A DNA stretch of 64,000 nucleotides from Candidatus Thermochlorobacteriaceae bacterium (GCA_029263855.1 JAJUFC010000015.1:36958-100957), one strand, 5' to 3'. Counted from the first letter of the stretch, positions 33,403-42,966 are shown. Made by a program: numbers and translations. The notes: generated by a model from the letters alone, not told the origin.

Positions 33403-34776
33403 TTAGCGCAAATAATACTGGAGTGAATTTGGTTTGCACAAGCACTCTTCGGCAATCGAGATGCCTTTGGCAATCAAACCTTGATTGCGCACTTCGTAAA
33501 GGCGCGGCACCATTTTATCGCGCAACTGAATCGGACTAACGGGGTTGATGTAAATGCTCGTGTTGCCTTCAAATCCTGCGGGAATGTTGATGCGCCACTT
33601 AATCAGCACTTTCCAAGGCATGTTATAGACGGAGTCAATCGGCGTATAATACCACTCTTCGTTGCACGAAATTTGACTGCCCATCGCCACATGGCACGCG
33701 TGGACTAAATCGCTGACGCCTTTAATTTCTTCGGGTTTATGCTCCTGCGGTCGTGAGTGAATCGACTTTGAGTAAATCGCGAGCGTGGGATAGCGTTGCC
33801 CGATGGAAGCGTAAGCAATCGCGTAATCGTTTTCGGCAAAAATTAAGTTGTAGTGCGCCGCCATGTTCGGACCATATTCGTTGAAGATATTCGGGCTTTT
33901 GCGCACCATTTGAATTTGCGATTCAATCGAGATAGACCACGAGTCCAATCCGACGAGTTGCTTGTGAATGTGGTCGAACGACGCGCCTGCGGGTTTGAGC
34001 CAATTTTGGAACACGCTCACATAGCGCACATAGCGGTTGTTGGCGTAAATATCTTTGAGTGCATCGATGGTTGCGAGGAAGTATTGGTAATGCTCTTCGG
34101 GCGTCATTTCGCCTGAACTGAAGAGTTCGCAGTCGTATTGCGCGTTCGGCTTGTAGTGTCGCGAGCCGATGATGAGTTCGTGGCTTCCGCCGAAGAAGGC
34201 ATCTGCCATTTGCAGTTTTTCGTCGACGCTCATGCCTGCGATTTCTTCCGCCGTTTTGCCAGAGCGCGAGAGTTTGAAATCAATCACATTCAAGACGTGC
34301 TTCAAGCCGTCGGTTTCAGAGAGGTATCGTTCCTTCCATTCCAACTGCTTTTTCGTCATTCGGAAGTTATAGTTCTTCTTCCAGTAGTCGAGCGAGACGA
34401 TTTCGAAGAGATTGCCTGTGCGGCGAAATTCGGCTTTGTTGTTGAAGTATTGCGACGCGGGCTGTTGGTAGTGTGTGTGCCAAGTGCTTGCTTCGCGCAC
34501 CACACGGGCTTTTTCGGGTGGCGTTTCAAAGTAGCGCGTTTCGCAAAACGAGCATAAATCTTCTTTTCCTTTGACTTCGAACGGTTTCGCCGTTTTCGGA
34601 ATTTCGTTGTCGATAGGTTTATTGCCACGTCCGGGCACCGCCCAGACTTCCAAGCCTGTGAAGGGGTTAATTTGTTTGACTGTCCCATCAGGCATTTGAT
34701 GGTAATAAGCATCGTAGCGCAGTGAAGGCAAATTGCCTATGGTATCTTCGGTAAGAATTTTTCTTTCGCCTGCCAT
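33403..34776 (-). CDS. DUF4921 family protein (GalT/HIT-like)
   Basis: A 457-residue protein from the ATG at 34776. It matches the DUF4921 family as I know it: MPDGTVKQINPFTGLEVWAV, VPGRGNKP, a CxxC in LCSFCETRYFETPPEKARVV and AEFRRTGNLFEIVSLDYWKK. The CxxC and a later FDHIHKQLVG recall the zinc Cys pair and the His motif of galactose-1-phosphate uridylyltransferase, so a nucleotidyl-sugar transfer role is plausible but only inferred. The true GalT HPH active-site motif is not present. The gene heads the minus-strand operon containing the hydrolase, flippase, methyltransferase and GT2. Confidence 0.8.
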   Translation of the reverse strand: MAGERKILTEDTIGNLPSLRYDAYYHQMPDGTVKQINPFTGLEVWAVPGRGNKPIDNEIPKTAKPFEVKGKEDLCSFCETRYFETPPEKARVVREASTWHTHYQQPASQYFNNKAEFRRTGNLFEIVSLDYWKKNYNFRMTKKQLEWKERYLSETDGLKHVLNVIDFKLSRSGKTAEEIAGMSVDEKLQMADAFFGGSHELIIGSRHYKPNAQYDCELFSSGEMTPEEHYQYFLATIDALKDIYANNRYVRYVSVFQNWLKPAGASFDHIHKQLVGLDSWSISIESQIQMVRKSPNIFNEYGPNMAAHYNLIFAENDYAIAYASIGQRYPTLAIYSKSIHSRPQEHKPEEIKGVSDLVHACHVAMGSQISCNEEWYYTPIDSVYNMPWKVLIKWRINIPAGFEGNTSIYINPVSPIQLRDKMVPRLYEVRNQGLIAKGISIAEECLCKPNSLQYYLR

Positions 34777-34853
34777 CGCTGATTGATTAAAATAGAACAA
34801 AAACATACTCGCAATTCCTTACTTCTTTTTCGTTGAACGACTCATTTCTTGCT

Positions 34854-34861
34854 CAAAGGTA
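34854..34861 (-). promoter_or_regulatory. -7-like element upstream of the DUF4921 operon
   Basis: TACCTTTG on the minus strand fits TAnnTTTG and lies 78 bases before the ATG. No matching TTG element was found at the right distance, so this is tentative. Confidence 0.35.
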
Positions 34862-34889
34862 AGGAATTTGCGTCGAGAAATATGCGATG

Positions 34890-35837
34890 TTATGATTTCT
34901 CAAAGCCGTTTGGAACGGATAGTCCAAGCTCCTGCAATGTTTTTTCGTTGTAAATGCGTTTGCGGAGTTTGACTTCATCAGGCGGTACATTCTTTTCGCC
35001 TTTCAAAATTCGTACGGCTTTTTCGCCCGCTTGTTTGCCCCACTCGTAAAAATCCGCGCCGTAAGCCATCAGCGCGCCGCGCTCGACCAATCCCGCTTCG
35101 CTGGAAACAATCGCGATTTTCTTCGGCGTGAGGGTTTGATAAATGGTCTCGAAACTTGAAAAAATAATGTTGTCGGGAAGTGCAAAAAAGACATCGATAT
35201 TGCGCCCAAGCAGTGAGAGCGCGACTTGTTGCGATTCATTCGAGGCAACCGCACCTGCTTCAACCAGTGTTAATCCTAATTGCTCACAGGTTTTGCGCAA
35301 CCGTGCCACCGCATTGACGGCGTTAGGCTCGCTGCTGTTGTAAATTGTGCCGACGCGCTTCGCATTTGGAAACACTTGCTTGATGAGCGCGACGCTGGTG
35401 TCGATGTAGGCAAGCGTTTCATAAGTGCCTGAAAGATTTTGAGGTGCGTTGCCTTTTTCGTCTGTCAAGCCTGCCAAGTCAGGACGCGGCGCAACCATCA
35501 TGCAAATAGGAACTTCTTTGGTGCGCTGTACGGCGGCAATCGTTGAAATAGTTGGATTAGTCGCAATCAGCGCGACTTTTTCTGAAATGAAATACTCTAT
35601 GGCTTGATTGAGCGTCGCATTGTCGCCTTGCGCGTTGCGCTCGATGATTTCAATGTTCTTGCCGTTCTCGAATCCGCCCTCTTTGAGCGCGTCATAAAAA
35701 CCTTGCTTGGCTTTGTCGAGCGTCGCATCGACAAACATTTGTGCATATCCTACTTTCAGCAACGACGACTTCGGCGCGCACCCCATGCCCAACGCCAGAC
35801 ACATGAGCCACAGAGCAAACAACTTGTAAAGTGTCAT
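34890..35837 (-). CDS. ABC transporter substrate-binding lipoprotein (TrpX/YtrX-like)
   Basis: A 315-residue protein with the lipobox GMGC (Cys at residue 20). The mature part is a two-lobed periplasmic binding fold of the ABC_sub_bind (PF04392) kind: QGFYDALKEGGFENGKNIEI, ALIATNPTISTIAAVQRTKE, RVGTIYNSSEPNAVNAVARL and IAIVSSEAGLVERGALMAYG. Related proteins (TrpX and others) bind aromatic amino acids or unknown ligands and feed a YtrB/YufP-type permease. No permease or ATPase gene is adjacent here, so it is an orphan in this window. Tethering to the membrane via lipid is predicted from the lipobox. Confidence 0.87.
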   Translation of the reverse strand: MTLYKLFALWLMCLALGMGCAPKSSLLKVGYAQMFVDATLDKAKQGFYDALKEGGFENGKNIEIIERNAQGDNATLNQAIEYFISEKVALIATNPTISTIAAVQRTKEVPICMMVAPRPDLAGLTDEKGNAPQNLSGTYETLAYIDTSVALIKQVFPNAKRVGTIYNSSEPNAVNAVARLRKTCEQLGLTLVEAGAVASNESQQVALSLLGRNIDVFFALPDNIIFSSFETIYQTLTPKKIAIVSSEAGLVERGALMAYGADFYEWGKQAGEKAVRILKGEKNVPPDEVKLRKRIYNEKTLQELGLSVPNGFEKS

Positions 35838-35867
35838 ATTGAATTTTCAGTCAGATGAATAGAAGCG

Positions 35868-35875
35868 CAAAAATA
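35868..35875 (-). promoter_or_regulatory. -7-like element for the binding-lipoprotein gene
   Basis: TATTTTTG on the minus strand matches TAnnTTTG, 31 bases before the ATG. A TTG element at the expected distance is lacking. Confidence 0.35.
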
Positions 35876-35994
35876 CAAATTCCTTGAAACATCGCTTAGA
35901 CTAAGCACGCATACAAGTCTCGCTCCCTCATTTTTGTAATCGGCGCACATTTCAATAGTTTCACATTTCTTTTTAATCACAACTTCATTCGACT

Positions 35995-38910
35995 ATGCAA
36001 CGTCTTGTTTCTCTCGTTCTCTTGCTCTTTGTTTCTATTGGCGCACTTGCCAATGACTACAAATATGAAACCGTTCCCAATGACCCCCTGAAAGCGCGCA
36101 TTTACACCCTGAAAAATGGTCTGAAAGTCTACATGACCGTCTATAAAGATGAGCCGCGCATTCAGACCTATATCGCCGTCCGTGCAGGAAGCAAACACGA
36201 CCCCACCGACGCCACAGGACTTGCGCACTACCTCGAGCACATGCTCTTCAAAGGCACTGACAAATTCGGCACCACCGACGCGGCACAAGAGAAATTTTAT
36301 CTCGACCAAGTCATTCGCCTCTACGACGTCTACAAACGCACGACCGACGATGCCAAACGCGCCGCGATTTATCGACAAATCGACAGCCTCTCGTTCCTCG
36401 CCTCAAAATTTGCTATCGCGAATGAATATGACAAAATGCTCGCCTCAATGGGCGCGAAAGGCACGAATGCTTACACTTGGGTTGAGCAAACCGTTTATGT
36501 CAATGATATTCCATCGAATCAGTTAGAAAAATGGTTGGAGGTCGAAGCCGAGCGATACCGCAACCCTGTTATGCGGCTCTTCCATACCGAACTTGAAGTG
36601 GTTTATGAAGAAAAAAATCGCACACTCGATAGCGACCAACGCAAAATTTTCTACGAACTCTTCGCCAATCTTTTCCAAAAACATCAATACGGCACACAAA
36701 CCACCATCGGCACGATTGAGCATCTCAAAAATCCTTCCATTCAAGCCGTCATTGATTACTACAACACCTACTATGTGCCGAACAACATGGCGATTTGTCT
36801 TTCAGGCGATTTCAATCCCGATGAAGCCATTCGCCTAATTGATGCCAAGTTCGGCGCGTTCAAACCGAAAGACGTGCCGAAGTTCACTCCTGTAAAAGAG
36901 TCAGAACTTCGTGCGCCGATTGTGCGCAACGTTTATGGACCTGATGCTGAATCGGTTACATTCGGCTATCGCTTCGCCGGCACTGGCACAAGAGACTCCG
37001 ACATGATTACCATGTGCGATATGATTCTTTCCAACGGAACAGCAGGGCTTATCGACCTCAATCTCAATCAAAGTCAGAAGGTCTTAAATGCGAGTTCCGG
37101 TGTTACAGCCATGCAGGATTATTCCGTTCATCAATTCAGAGGACAACCGCGCCAAGGGCAATCGCTTGAAGAAGTTCAGTCGCTGATTCTTGCTGAAATT
37201 GAAAATCTCAAAAAGGGAAATTTTCCTGATTGGCTCTTGCAAGCAACCATCACTGATTTGAAGTTGCAACTCACCAAGCAATATGAATCCAACGCCGCCC
37301 GTGCAAGTGCTTTTGTTACGGCATTTGTAACCTTCCAAGAATGGAAAGATTACATCTCACAGATTGACCGCCTGTCTAAAATCACGAAGAAAGATGTGAT
37401 GGATTTTGCCAAGAAGCACTATCGGAACAATTACGTGGTCGTCTATAAGCGAACAGGCGTCGATAACACCGTTCAAAAAGTAACCAAACCGCCGATTACG
37501 CCTGTTCAAGTCAATCGCGAGGCAATGTCGCCTTTCGTGAAAAGCATTCTTGAAAAGCCTGCCGCGCCTGTCGAGCCTGTTTTCCTTGATTTCAAAAAAG
37601 ATATTGAAGAAACTTCTTTGCGGAACGGCATTCCGGTGTACTACAAGCGCAACGAAGAGAATGCCCTCTTCGAGATGAGTTACATTTTAGATATGGGAAC
37701 AGCGGCAGAAAAGAAACTCGCCGTCGCCTTGCCTTATTTGGAATATCTTGGCACAAGCAAACTTACGCCGAATCAAATCAAGGAAGAGTTCTACAAACTC
37801 GGCTGTTCGTTCTCGGTTTCTGCGTCGGAAGATGAAGTGTATGTGCGCCTTTCGGGCTTGCAAGAAAATTTTGCCAAAGCTCTCGACCTTTTTGAATCGC
37901 TACTTGCTGACGCACAGCCTAACCCCACCGCACTTGCGAACTTGGTGCAAGACATTTTGAAATCTCGCGCCAATCAAAAATTGAACAAAGGCATTATTCT
38001 CAATCGTGCGATGGCAAGCTACGCTAAGTATGGAAAGGAATCACCTTTCACACACATTCTCTCTGAATCGGAACTCAAAGCCCTTTCGCCTGAAGAACTC
38101 ATCTCATTGATTCAATCGCTGACGCGCTACGAGCATCGCGTATTGTTTTATGGTCCGCTTTCCAAAGAGAAATTGGTGGAAACACTGAATCGCCTGCATC
38201 GTGCGCCCGACACGCGCCAGCCTGTTTTAGCGGCGAAGCAATTTCCTGAGCTCCCGATTAATGAGAACCAAGTTTATTATGTGGATTACGACATGAAGCA
38301 GGCGGAAATTTTATTTTTAGCAAAAGACGCACCGTATAACCCCGAACTTGCAGTCGCGTCGCGCTTTTTCAACGAGTATTACGGCGCGGGCATGTCGAGC
38401 GTCGTGTTTCAAGAGCTCCGCGAATCGCGTGCGCTGGCGTATTCGACTTTCGCATATTTTCAAACGCCAAACCGCAAAGACCGCTCACACTATGTTGTTT
38501 GCTATATCGGCGCGCAAGCCGATAAGCTCAAAGAAGCCGTCGACGGCATGATGGAACTCAACAACAAAATGCCCGAAGCCGAGCCACTCTTCAATTCAGC
38601 GCGCGCATCGGTTATCTCTCAACTGCAAACCGAGCGCATCACCAAAGCCGACGTCCTCTACCAATACGAAGCGGCTAAAAAGATGGGACTTGACTACGAC
38701 CTTCGCCGCGATGTTTATGAAAAATCTAAAACGCTCACGCTTGCTGAACTCAAAGATTTCCATGCAAAGCATTACCAAAATCGTAAGTATGTGTTCTTGG
38801 TTATTGGCAATGAGGCGGCTTTGGATATGAAAGTGCTTGAAAAGCTCGGCAAGGTTAACAAACTTTCTCTTCCTGAACTTTTTGGAGAAGAGGTTAAAAA
38901 CGCCAATTGA
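35995..38910 (+). CDS. M16 family zinc metallopeptidase (two-lobe, secreted)
   Basis: The 971-residue precursor starts with a cleavable signal (MQRLVSLVLLLFVSIGALAN). The N-terminal M16 domain has the inverted zinc motif HxxEH at H78-E81-H82 (GLAHYLEHMLFKGT), and the distal Glu is in VVYEEKNRT near 203. Like other pitrilysins it has an inactive second M16 domain (from about 540) that lacks HxxEH. A typical Bacteroidota-type insertion of about 60 residues follows the active site. It probably degrades peptides in the periplasm or envelope. It is monocistronic, closed by the terminator at 38947. Confidence 0.9.
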   Translation: MQRLVSLVLLLFVSIGALANDYKYETVPNDPLKARIYTLKNGLKVYMTVYKDEPRIQTYIAVRAGSKHDPTDATGLAHYLEHMLFKGTDKFGTTDAAQEKFYLDQVIRLYDVYKRTTDDAKRAAIYRQIDSLSFLASKFAIANEYDKMLASMGAKGTNAYTWVEQTVYVNDIPSNQLEKWLEVEAERYRNPVMRLFHTELEVVYEEKNRTLDSDQRKIFYELFANLFQKHQYGTQTTIGTIEHLKNPSIQAVIDYYNTYYVPNNMAICLSGDFNPDEAIRLIDAKFGAFKPKDVPKFTPVKESELRAPIVRNVYGPDAESVTFGYRFAGTGTRDSDMITMCDMILSNGTAGLIDLNLNQSQKVLNASSGVTAMQDYSVHQFRGQPRQGQSLEEVQSLILAEIENLKKGNFPDWLLQATITDLKLQLTKQYESNAARASAFVTAFVTFQEWKDYISQIDRLSKITKKDVMDFAKKHYRNNYVVVYKRTGVDNTVQKVTKPPITPVQVNREAMSPFVKSILEKPAAPVEPVFLDFKKDIEETSLRNGIPVYYKRNEENALFEMSYILDMGTAAEKKLAVALPYLEYLGTSKLTPNQIKEEFYKLGCSFSVSASEDEVYVRLSGLQENFAKALDLFESLLADAQPNPTALANLVQDILKSRANQKLNKGIILNRAMASYAKYGKESPFTHILSESELKALSPEELISLIQSLTRYEHRVLFYGPLSKEKLVETLNRLHRAPDTRQPVLAAKQFPELPINENQVYYVDYDMKQAEILFLAKDAPYNPELAVASRFFNEYYGAGMSSVVFQELRESRALAYSTFAYFQTPNRKDRSHYVVCYIGAQADKLKEAVDGMMELNNKMPEAEPLFNSARASVISQLQTERITKADVLYQYEAAKKMGLDYDLRRDVYEKSKTLTLAELKDFHAKHYQNRKYVFLVIGNEAALDMKVLEKLGKVNKLSLPELFGEEVKNAN

Positions 38911-38946
38911 TTTTTTAGCAACTCAATCGGTGATATTTTATCTTTG

Positions 38947-38973
38947 AAAGCCTTACAGCATCGTAAGGCTTTT
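38947..38973 (+). terminator. Terminator after the M16 peptidase gene
   Basis: The stem AAAGCCTTAC/GTAAGGCTTT has loop agcatc and is followed by a short T run. Confidence 0.75.
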
Positions 38974-38996
38974 CAATTTTATCACTGCACTTGCTA

Positions 38997-39797
38997 ATGA
39001 GAACCATTTACGCCGTTTTCATCGCGTTTTTTTTCGCCCAAGACTGCCTTGCTCAAAATTCAAGCGACGGCGACGTTGCACCGCAACGCTCCATTTATCC
39101 TATCGTCAGCCTGCTTGATGGAAACTGCTTGATGGGTGCCCTGCAAGATGGCGTGCGTTTGAGCGATGCCGAAGCGGCAACACGCTTAACGGGCGACGAA
39201 GTGTATCGGATTTATACGCTAAATGGCTTTGTCGGAAAATGCGTTGGCACTGCGCCCGTCTCTGCACCCGTGCCTTGTGCTGAAAATTGGCGCATCACCT
39301 TTTCGCCGCCGATTGAAGGCGTGATTGCTCTTGGCGGCGATTGGAACGCGCTTCCGCGCCTTCCGAAACTTGTATCAAGTGCAATTTTCGCCTCAACCGT
39401 CAAGAAACTTGCAAAAGACTATGGCATCGTGAAACCGAAAATCGGCAAGATTGAGGCGTATAGCGTCGACTTAGACGGCGACCGCAAGAACGAGTATATC
39501 GTCTCGGCACGCTACTTCGAGAACGACGTTCAGGAAAGTTCTAAATCGGGGGAATACTCAATGGTGTTCGTTAAGCGAGGCAAAGAGATTTTATTTGTTT
39601 CGTCTAACTTTTATCTCAACGACGGGAACTACAACCTTCCTATCTCGCACAAGTTGACAGGGATTATGGACATCAACGGCGACGGCAAGATGGAACTCGT
39701 CGTTCGCTCTCGCACGAAAGAAGGCGGACAAACCTCAATTTATCACCTTCACGAGAAACGCACGGAGTTGCTCTTCTTTTGCAGCTGCGGTATGTAA
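38997..39797 (+). CDS. Secreted protein with Ca-binding-like loops, 266 aa
   Basis: The ATG at 38997 gives a signal peptide MRTIYAVFIAFFFAQDCLAQ. The body has no enzymatic motif I recognise. Two acidic loops, DLDGDRKNEYIV near residue 157 and DINGDGKMELVV near 224, match the Dx(D/N)xDGxx(E/D) pattern of FG-GAP/VCBS- or EF-hand-like calcium sites. They are set in a beta-rich stretch, suggesting one or two blades of a propeller. It ends in an unusual cysteine pair (FFCSCGM). It is followed after 30 bases by engB. The function is unknown. Confidence 0.72.
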   Translation: MRTIYAVFIAFFFAQDCLAQNSSDGDVAPQRSIYPIVSLLDGNCLMGALQDGVRLSDAEAATRLTGDEVYRIYTLNGFVGKCVGTAPVSAPVPCAENWRITFSPPIEGVIALGGDWNALPRLPKLVSSAIFASTVKKLAKDYGIVKPKIGKIEAYSVDLDGDRKNEYIVSARYFENDVQESSKSGEYSMVFVKRGKEILFVSSNFYLNDGNYNLPISHKLTGIMDINGDGKMELVVRSRTKEGGQTSIYHLHEKRTELLFFCSCGM

Positions 39798-39827
39798 CTC
39801 ACCTCAATTTTTTTTCAGCAAAAGCAG

Positions 39828-40406
39828 ATGAAAATTACATCGGCGGAGTTTCTTAAAAGCGTGGTAAAGATTGAGGATTTGCCGAAAGATAATTTTCCTG
39901 AAATTGCCTTTGTTGGGCGTTCCAATGTTGGCAAGTCGTCGCTTCTGAACGCACTCATGAAAAAAAAATTGGCTTACACGAGCGCAACGCCCGGCAAGAC
40001 CCGCGAAATCAACTACTTTCGCATCAATCAAAAATTTTATTTTGTTGATTTGCCCGGCTACGGCTACGCCAAAGTCTCGAAGGCGGAACAGGCACAGTGG
40101 AAAGTGTTGCTGGAAGCCTATTTGCAGAATCGACCGCAGTTGAAACTCTGTCTGCTCCTCGTCGACGCACGCCACCCCGATTTAGAAAATGACAAACAGA
40201 TGGCAGAGTTTCTGTATTTTTACGGCAGGCGATTTGCGCTTGTGCGCACCAAAATCGATAAACTCAAAAAGAAATCGGAGCGAGAACTCTCGCGCAAAAC
40301 TTCCGAAGCGTTCTTTTCAAACTACGAGTTCATTGACGACGTGTCCGCACAAAGCGGCGAAGGTGTCTTAGACCTTATCAAGCACTTTTCAGCGTATCTT
40401 ACCTAA
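39828..40406 (+). CDS. engB: Ribosome biogenesis GTPase EngB (YihA/YsxC)
   Basis: A 192-residue GTPase with all G motifs: G1 [15 protein letters not shown]2 Thr in [12 protein letters not shown]3 [12 protein letters not shown]4 TKIDKL and G5 VSAQSGEGV. The N-terminal [12 protein letters not shown] and length match EngB, which assists large ribosomal subunit assembly in the cytoplasm. The G4 Ile in place of the usual Ala or Cys is a common variant. glgA follows after 38 bases. Confidence 0.93.
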   Translation: MKITSAEFLKSVVKIEDLPKDNFPEIAFVGRSNVGKSSLLNALMKKKLAYTSATPGKTREINYFRINQKFYFVDLPGYGYAKVSKAEQAQWKVLLEAYLQNRPQLKLCLLLVDARHPDLENDKQMAEFLYFYGRRFALVRTKIDKLKKKSERELSRKTSEAFFSNYEFIDDVSAQSGEGVLDLIKHFSAYLT

Positions 40407-40444
40407 AGACGTTTGTTTCGCAGTTTCACAAAAACCATTCATCA

Positions 40445-41911
40445 ATGAACATTGCGATAGCCGCTTCTGAATGCGCGCCGTTTGCGAAAACTGGTGGACT
40501 TTCCGACGTCATCGGCTCGCTTCCCAAAGCCCTTGCCAAATTAGGTTGCACGGCCAAAGTCTTTCTTCCCAAATACTCCGTCATCAACGAGGCTCAATAC
40601 CCGATGCGTCTCGACCTTTCCATCGGCGAAATGCAAGTGCGCGTCGGCGGATTTCCACGAACGGTTCATGTGCTCAAATCCAAACTTCCCGACAGCGACG
40701 TTGAGGTCTATTTCATCGATTGCCCGCACTACTTTCACCGCGCCCGCATTTACACGTCGGACTGGGACGAAGACGAACGGTTCACCTTGTTTCAAAAATC
40801 CGTCATTGAAGCCTTGCAACGCTTGCAGTGGGCTCCCGACGTGCTTCACTGCAACGATTGGCAAACGGGATTGCTCCCGCTCCTTCTGCGCGATAACTAC
40901 GGTTGGGATAGATTCTTTGACAAAACCGCAACGGTGCTCTCGATTCACAACATCGCCTATCAAGGCTGGTTTTCGCGCGACGCGGGCATTCGCGCCGAAC
41001 TGCGAAAAGAGCATCTCGACAAAGGCGGACTCGCCGAATGGGGCGGCGGCGTTAACTTTCTTAAAACAGGCTTAGCCACTGCCGATTTGCTCACCACCGT
41101 CAGCGAAACTTACGCCCGCGAAATTCTCACCCGCGACTACGGCAACGGAATGGAGGTTGTGCTCAACTGGCGCAATGGCGACCTCTTCGGAATCCTCAAC
41201 GGCATCGACGACGAAGTTTGGAATCCGCAAACCGACAAGTTCATTCCATTTCATTTTTCCGCCGATAATCTTGAAGGCAAAGAGAAAAACAAACGGTTCT
41301 TGCTCGACCAAACCACCATCAATTACAATCCGAACGTTCCGCTCATCGGCATTGTCTCGCGAATGGTCTCGCAAAAAGGATTCGACCTCATCGAAAAAGA
41401 AGTCCGCTGGCTGATGCAAAAAAACGCGCAATGGGTGATTCTGGGAAGCGGCGAAGACCGTTTTGAAAACCTCTTTACTTGGATGGCGCACGAGTTTCCG
41501 CACAAAGTTTGGACATACATCGGCTTCAACACCGAACTCTCGCATCTCATCGAGGCGGGCGCGGATATGTTCCTGATGCCCTCGCACTACGAGCCGTGCG
41601 GCTTGAACCAAATGTATAGCCTTCGCTACGGCACCGTGCCCATCGTGCATAAAACGGGCGGACTTGCCGACACCGTCCAAGATTGGGACGAATACGCCTA
41701 CAAAGGCGAATTTATCGGCAATGGCTTTTCTTTCAACGAGCCGAGCGGCTTTGCCCTCTCTCACGCCGTTCATCGCGCCATTGAAGCCTATCACAACAAA
41801 CCCCTGTGGCGACAAATCCAACAAAACGGAATGAGGCGCGATTTTTCTTGGGCAAACTCCGCGCGCAAATACATCGACCTCTACAAACGCGCAAAAGCAA
41901 AACGCGGTTAA
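40445..41911 (+). CDS. glgA: Glycogen synthase GlgA (ADP-glucose)
   Basis: A 488-residue GT5 enzyme. The N-terminal motif APFAKTGGLSDVIGSLPKAL contains the KTGG loop binding ADP-glucose. Other markers are CNDWQTGLLPLLL, GILNGIDDEVWNPQTD and the C-terminal MLMPSHYEPCGLNQMYSLRY-like segment FLMPSHYEPCGLNQM with the essential Glu. GTGG-like IVHKTGGLADTV follows. It elongates alpha-1,4-glucan from ADP-glucose. No glgC or branching enzyme is nearby. A glycogen store fits what is known of green sulfur bacteria, but that is inference. The HDAC-like gene follows after 41 bases. Confidence 0.93.
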   Translation: MNIAIAASECAPFAKTGGLSDVIGSLPKALAKLGCTAKVFLPKYSVINEAQYPMRLDLSIGEMQVRVGGFPRTVHVLKSKLPDSDVEVYFIDCPHYFHRARIYTSDWDEDERFTLFQKSVIEALQRLQWAPDVLHCNDWQTGLLPLLLRDNYGWDRFFDKTATVLSIHNIAYQGWFSRDAGIRAELRKEHLDKGGLAEWGGGVNFLKTGLATADLLTTVSETYAREILTRDYGNGMEVVLNWRNGDLFGILNGIDDEVWNPQTDKFIPFHFSADNLEGKEKNKRFLLDQTTINYNPNVPLIGIVSRMVSQKGFDLIEKEVRWLMQKNAQWVILGSGEDRFENLFTWMAHEFPHKVWTYIGFNTELSHLIEAGADMFLMPSHYEPCGLNQMYSLRYGTVPIVHKTGGLADTVQDWDEYAYKGEFIGNGFSFNEPSGFALSHAVHRAIEAYHNKPLWRQIQQNGMRRDFSWANSARKYIDLYKRAKAKRG

Positions 41912-41952
41912 CTACAATTCCTTGCGGCAACTTCTGAATTGAGACGCGCCCA

Positions 41953-42846
41953 ATGAAAGTCTTTTATTCCGACCACTATACAATCCCCTTGCCCGAAGGG
42001 CATCGTTTTCCGATGGAAAAATATCGGCTCATTCGCCTTGCCTTGCTCAAACACGGTGTCGTGCGTGATAACCACCTTCTCGAGCCGCCCATGCCTTCCC
42101 CCGAAACTTTGATGCTGGCGCACACACAAGCATATGTCGAAGCCGTTCTCAACGGCACACTGAGCGATTTTCAAATTCGCAAAATTGGATTTCCTTATAG
42201 CGCGGCGCTTGTAGAGCGTTCGCTTGCAACGGTTGGCGGCGCGCTGGCGGCGGCAGAAGAAGCCCTGCGGAGCGGCGTTTCAGGAAACTTGGCGGGCGGC
42301 ACGCATCACGCCTTTGCCGATTCAGGAGAAGGCTACTGCGTGTTCAACGATTTAGCCGTCGTAACGAACCATCTGATTTCCGTTCAAAAAGTCAAGCGCG
42401 TCGCGATTGTCGATTTAGACGTGCATCAAGGCAACGGCAACTCGGCGATTCTCGGCGGACGCGACGACGTGTTTATTTTCAGCATGCACGGCGCGAAAAA
42501 TTATCCCTTCCGAAAAGTCCCGTCCACGATTGACCTCGACCTGCCCGACAGCACGGGCGATAAAGAATTTCTCTCGCTCTTGAAAGATTACCTTCCGAAA
42601 GTCTTTGCCTTCAAGCCCGATATTGTGCTTTATCAAGCCGGTGTCGACCCACTCAAAGAAGACGCTCTCGGACGCCTTTCGCTCACCCACGACGGACTTC
42701 AAGAGCGCGACCGACTTGTGCTGAAAGCCTGCCGTGCGCACGGCATTCCCGTTTCGCTTGCGCTTGGCGGCGGCTATGCGAAGCCGATTGACCTCACCGT
42801 TGAAGCGCACGTAGGCACTTACAAAGCCATTCGCGAAGTTTTTTGA
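41953..42846 (+). CDS. Histone deacetylase superfamily protein (acetoin-utilization/class IV-like)
   Basis: A 297-residue deacetylase fold. The His-His charge relay is in LAGGTHHAFADSGEGYCVFN. The zinc ligands are in VAIVDLDVHQGNGNSAILGG (Asp and His), with the third Asp in YQAGVDPLKEDALGRL. The LGGGY motif near the end supplies the usual active-site loop. These enzymes remove acetyl groups from lysines, polyamines or small molecules in bacteria; the substrate here is unknown. The short form with DHYTIPLPEGHRFPMEKY at the N-terminus resembles the bacterial group related to class IV HDACs. Confidence 0.9.
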   Translation: MKVFYSDHYTIPLPEGHRFPMEKYRLIRLALLKHGVVRDNHLLEPPMPSPETLMLAHTQAYVEAVLNGTLSDFQIRKIGFPYSAALVERSLATVGGALAAAEEALRSGVSGNLAGGTHHAFADSGEGYCVFNDLAVVTNHLISVQKVKRVAIVDLDVHQGNGNSAILGGRDDVFIFSMHGAKNYPFRKVPSTIDLDLPDSTGDKEFLSLLKDYLPKVFAFKPDIVLYQAGVDPLKEDALGRLSLTHDGLQERDRLVLKACRAHGIPVSLALGGGYAKPIDLTVEAHVGTYKAIREVF

Positions 42847-42966
42847 AGAGAAGATTTTTGAGAAGGCACGACGGTTTGACCATTACCAATGGGGGATTTC
42901 GGAGCGGAGAATTTCAAGTTTGCGCATTGCTCCGCCTGACGCAAAACCCATGCTGTATGGCGTTTT
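42847..42966. other. AT-rich junction next to the acquired SDR gene
   Basis: The 120 bases between the deacetylase and the SDR gene contain an inverted repeat, GCGGAG (42904-42909) and CTCCGC (42930-42935). A longer stretch here does not look like the neighbouring genes. It may be the edge of the transferred segment; no tRNA, integrase or target duplication is visible. Confidence 0.35.

Noticed and set aside
41072..41824. Minus-strand ORF inside glgA
   Set aside because: Antisense to glycogen synthase with no domain match; rejected as shadow.
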